Positions 62,039-64,000 of a DNA stretch of 64,000 nt are shown one piece after another; the first letter of the stretch is position 1; each line of letters begins with the position of its first letter. Below the pieces are notes generated by a model that had not been told where the DNA came from, made no database searches, and saw nothing but the letters and a program-made list of their open reading frames with translations. A program made the position numbers and the translations under genes. Origin of the DNA: Streptomyces sp. NBC_00162 (lineage in GTDB: Bacteria; Actinomycetota; Actinomycetes; Streptomycetales; Streptomycetaceae). The stretch spans positions 3,472,001 through 3,536,000 of the forward strand of contig NZ_CP102509.1 of the NCBI RefSeq assembly GCF_024611995.1, written 5' to 3'.

Positions 62039-63481
62039 ATGGCGTCCGCGACGGAGCCCCGTACCGAACACACCGGGCTGCGGCGCAGCCTCGGCTTCCG
62101 GGACCTGGTCGTCTACGGGCTGCTCTTCATCGCGCCCATGGCCCCGGTCGGGGTCTTCGGCACCCTGGACGCCAAGTCGCACGGCGCCGTGGCCCTCGTC
62201 TACCTCGCCGCGACGGTCGCCATGGCCTTCACCGCCTTCTCGTACGCCCAGATGGTGCGGGTCGCCCCGCAGGCCGGCTCGGTCTTCACCTATGCCCGCA
62301 AGGGCCTCGGCGAGGGGCCCGGCCTGATCGCCGGGTGGATGGCGATGCTCGACTACCTGCTGATCCCGGCGGTCGCCTACCTGTTCTCGGGGATCGCGAT
62401 GAACGCCCTGGTGCCGGAGGTCTCCCGGTGGGCGTGGACCGCCCTGGCCGTCGTGGTCACAACCCTGCTGAACCTGTGGGGCGTACGGGCGGCCGCCCGC
62501 GTGGGCTTCGCCGTGCTGGCCATGGAAATCCTGGTGCTCCTGGTCTTCCTGGTCGCGGCGGTGACCGTCCTGGCGCGGGACGGGGCGCAGCGCGGCTGGC
62601 TGTCCCCGCTGACCGGCGACGGCTCGCTGGGCTTCTCGACGGCCGCCGTACTGGGCGCGGTGTCGGTCGCGGTGCTCTCGTACCTGGGCTTCGACGCGAT
62701 CGTCTCCTTCGCGGAGGAGGTCACGGGGGGCTCGGCGCGGGTGGCCCGGGCGGTGCTGTTCTGCCTGGCGCTGGCCGGGGTGCTGTTCATCGCCCAGACC
62801 TACCTCGTCGCGCTGCTCAGCCCGGTCACCTCGGCGGAGCTGGCGGCCGATCCGGCGCAGCAGGGGCCGGCCTTCTACAACGCGGTGGAGGCCTCGGTCG
62901 GCTTCTGGCTGCACGACCTGGTGGCGATCTCCAAGGCGATCGGGGCGGCCTTCGCGGCGCTGGCCGGGCAGGCGGCCGCCGGGCGGCTGCTGTTCGCGAT
63001 GGCCCGGGAGCGGCGGCTGCCGGGCGTGCTCGCGCGGACCTCGGACGGCACGCCGCGGCCGGCGCTGCTGGTGGCGGCCACGGTGACGCTGGTCGCGGCG
63101 GTGTGGGCGGCCAGGCGTGCCGACGGGCTCGACCATCTGGTGTCGGTCGTCGACGTCGGGGCGCTGGTGGCCTTCACTCTGCTGCACGCCTCCGTGGTGG
63201 GCTGGTTCGTCGTCCAGCGCCGGGAGGGCCCGCCCAGCTGGTGGAAGCACCTGGTGGTCCCGGTGCTGGGGGCGGCGGTGACCGTCACGGTGATCGTGGA
63301 GGCCTCCCGGGAGGCGCAGGTGGTGGGGGCGGCGTGGCTGGCGGTGGGCCTGGGCCTGCTGGTGGTGCAGCGCGGTCGCCGGGATTCCGACAGCGGCGCC
63401 GACACCGGCGCGGACATCCGCCCCGACAGCGGCGCCGACACCGGCGCGGACATCCGCCCCGACATCGGCGCCGGACCCTGA
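62039..63481 (+). CDS. APC-family amino acid permease with repetitive C-terminus
   Basis: 480 aa. The N-terminus [20 protein letters not shown] and [15 protein letters not shown] are typical APC permease sequences; about twelve hydrophobic helices follow, including [17 protein letters not shown]. The tail (about 450-480) consists of [12 protein letters not shown] repeats from a 36-bp DNA repeat. Imports an amino acid or amine. Divergent from ispH with 95 bp between starts. Confidence 0.9.
   Translation: MASATEPRTEHTGLRRSLGFRDLVVYGLLFIAPMAPVGVFGTLDAKSHGAVALVYLAATVAMAFTAFSYAQMVRVAPQAGSVFTYARKGLGEGPGLIAGWMAMLDYLLIPAVAYLFSGIAMNALVPEVSRWAWTALAVVVTTLLNLWGVRAAARVGFAVLAMEILVLLVFLVAAVTVLARDGAQRGWLSPLTGDGSLGFSTAAVLGAVSVAVLSYLGFDAIVSFAEEVTGGSARVARAVLFCLALAGVLFIAQTYLVALLSPVTSAELAADPAQQGPAFYNAVEASVGFWLHDLVAISKAIGAAFAALAGQAAAGRLLFAMARERRLPGVLARTSDGTPRPALLVAATVTLVAAVWAARRADGLDHLVSVVDVGALVAFTLLHASVVGWFVVQRREGPPSWWKHLVVPVLGAAVTVTVIVEASREAQVVGAAWLAVGLGLLVVQRGRRDSDSGADTGADIRPDSGADTGADIRPDIGAGP
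63389..63475 (+). repeat. 36-bp tandem repeat in the permease 3' end
   Basis: Two full 36-bp units (63389-63424 and 63425-63460), identical as read by eye, and a partial third encode a hydrophilic [12 protein letters not shown] repeat. Such repeats are prone to expansion or contraction between strains. Confidence 0.85.
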
Positions 63482-63514
63482 GACGCTGTCAGCGGCGCCC
63501 GTTAGCCTGCGTAC

Positions 63515-64000
63515 ATGGGACTCAATACGTCGGCCGAGGCGCCGCTGCCGGTAGGCCAGGTGTCCCGGCTCATCGGGGGCTGGATCGAGCGGCTCGGCCA
63601 GGTGTGGGTGGAGGGGCAGATCACGCAGCTCTCGCGGCGGCCGGGAGCGGGGGTGGTCTTCCTGACGCTGCGCGACCCCTCGCACGACATCTCGGTCAGC
63701 GTGACCTGCTTCCGCCAGGTCTTCGACGAGGTCGCGGACGTCGTGTCGGAGGGGGCGCGCGTCGTCCTGCTGGCCAAACCCGAGTGGTACGCCCCGCGCG
63801 GGCAGCTGTCCCTGCGGGCCACGGAGATACGGCCGGTCGGCATCGGGGAGCTGCTGGCCCGGCTGGAGCGGCTGAAGCGGTCCCTGGCCTCGGAGGGCCT
63901 GTTCGCGCTGGACCGCAAGAAGCCGCTGCCCTTCCTGCCGCAGCTGATCGGGCTGGTGGTCGGGCGGGCCTCGGCGGCCGAGCGCGACGTACTGGAGAAC
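63515..64000 (+). CDS. xseA: Exodeoxyribonuclease VII large subunit, N-terminal part
   Basis: The first 162 codons only; runs off the right edge. The OB-fold N-terminus has [39 protein letters not shown] and [15 protein letters not shown]. The second region begins [20 protein letters not shown] and [16 protein letters not shown], typical of XseA. With XseB it degrades single-stranded DNA. The order ispH-APC permease-xseA fits the conserved chromosome core. Confidence 0.94.
   Translation, partial: MGLNTSAEAPLPVGQVSRLIGGWIERLGQVWVEGQITQLSRRPGAGVVFLTLRDPSHDISVSVTCFRQVFDEVADVVSEGARVVLLAKPEWYAPRGQLSLRATEIRPVGIGELLARLERLKRSLASEGLFALDRKKPLPFLPQLIGLVVGRASAAERDVLEN

Overview
The window is high-GC actinobacterial DNA, almost certainly a Streptomyces chromosome. 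The indicators are pervasive G/C third positions, frequent GTG and TTG starts, a SARP regulator, a PAS-GAF-SpoIIE/HATPase phosphatase, an Sdh1-type succinate dehydrogenase, a possible rodlin-like secreted protein and a two-GNAT protein resembling mycothiol synthase. No rRNA, tRNA, CRISPR array or intact insertion sequence is visible.

Layout, left to right. 1-4709: an oligopeptide ABC operon (minus strand, order binding protein, permease B, permease C, ATPase D, ATPase F, running off the left edge). 4817-5755: a GNAT gene. 5831-11625: a second, paralogous five-gene oligopeptide operon ending at a very strong hairpin. 11987-25794: a RiPP island. 25997-30608: typA and an orphan peptide-binding lipoprotein. 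30958-34809: a small coiled-coil protein and sdhCAB. 34865-42063: a small secreted protein, a TPM-domain protein plus PspA, two regulatory ATPase/phosphatase proteins, a Nudix hydrolase and a SPOR protein. 42473-49402: GntR, a DUF4190-like membrane protein, a subtilase, a PLP enzyme, an ICL/PEP-mutase-like enzyme and an EamA permease. 49465-54869: a trypsin-like protease, two tandem esterases, MarR with a divergent SMP-30-like protein, and a CPCC protein. 54866-58342: decayed DNA with a frameshifted HEAT gene, a truncated HEPN plus MNT pair, a broken ORF, a monooxygenase-fold protein and a Phd/RelE toxin-antitoxin. 58427-64000: conserved housekeeping genes ychF, ppgK, ispH, an APC permease and the start of xseA.

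The notable system is the RiPP island. Two tandem class I 'FxLD'-type lanthipeptide precursors (63 and 64 aa, conserved GFSNWYSCKGTC at the leader/core boundary) are followed by a PAPS-type sulfotransferase, LanC, full-length LanB and an ABC exporter, coupled by 4-bp GTGA overlaps except for a 25-bp gap between lanC and lanB. A sulfotransferase inside a lanthipeptide operon suggests a sulfated lanthipeptide. Upstream, a separate 45-residue Cys-free peptide gene precedes an HExxH enzyme fused to a PqqD-like recognition domain. In both units a precursor-like gene is separated from its enzyme by a perfect hairpin. Both precursor promoters and the 45-aa gene carry GTCCCG(A) repeats phased at 11 bp, the spacing bound by SARP regulators. 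A 1,103-aa AfsR-like SARP and a divergent NarL-type regulator sit at the other end of the island. No leader protease, FxLD methyltransferase or dedicated immunity gene is visible.

The functions above come from motifs read by eye. Starts were chosen from ribosome-binding sites, overlaps and paralogue comparison. No database search was possible.
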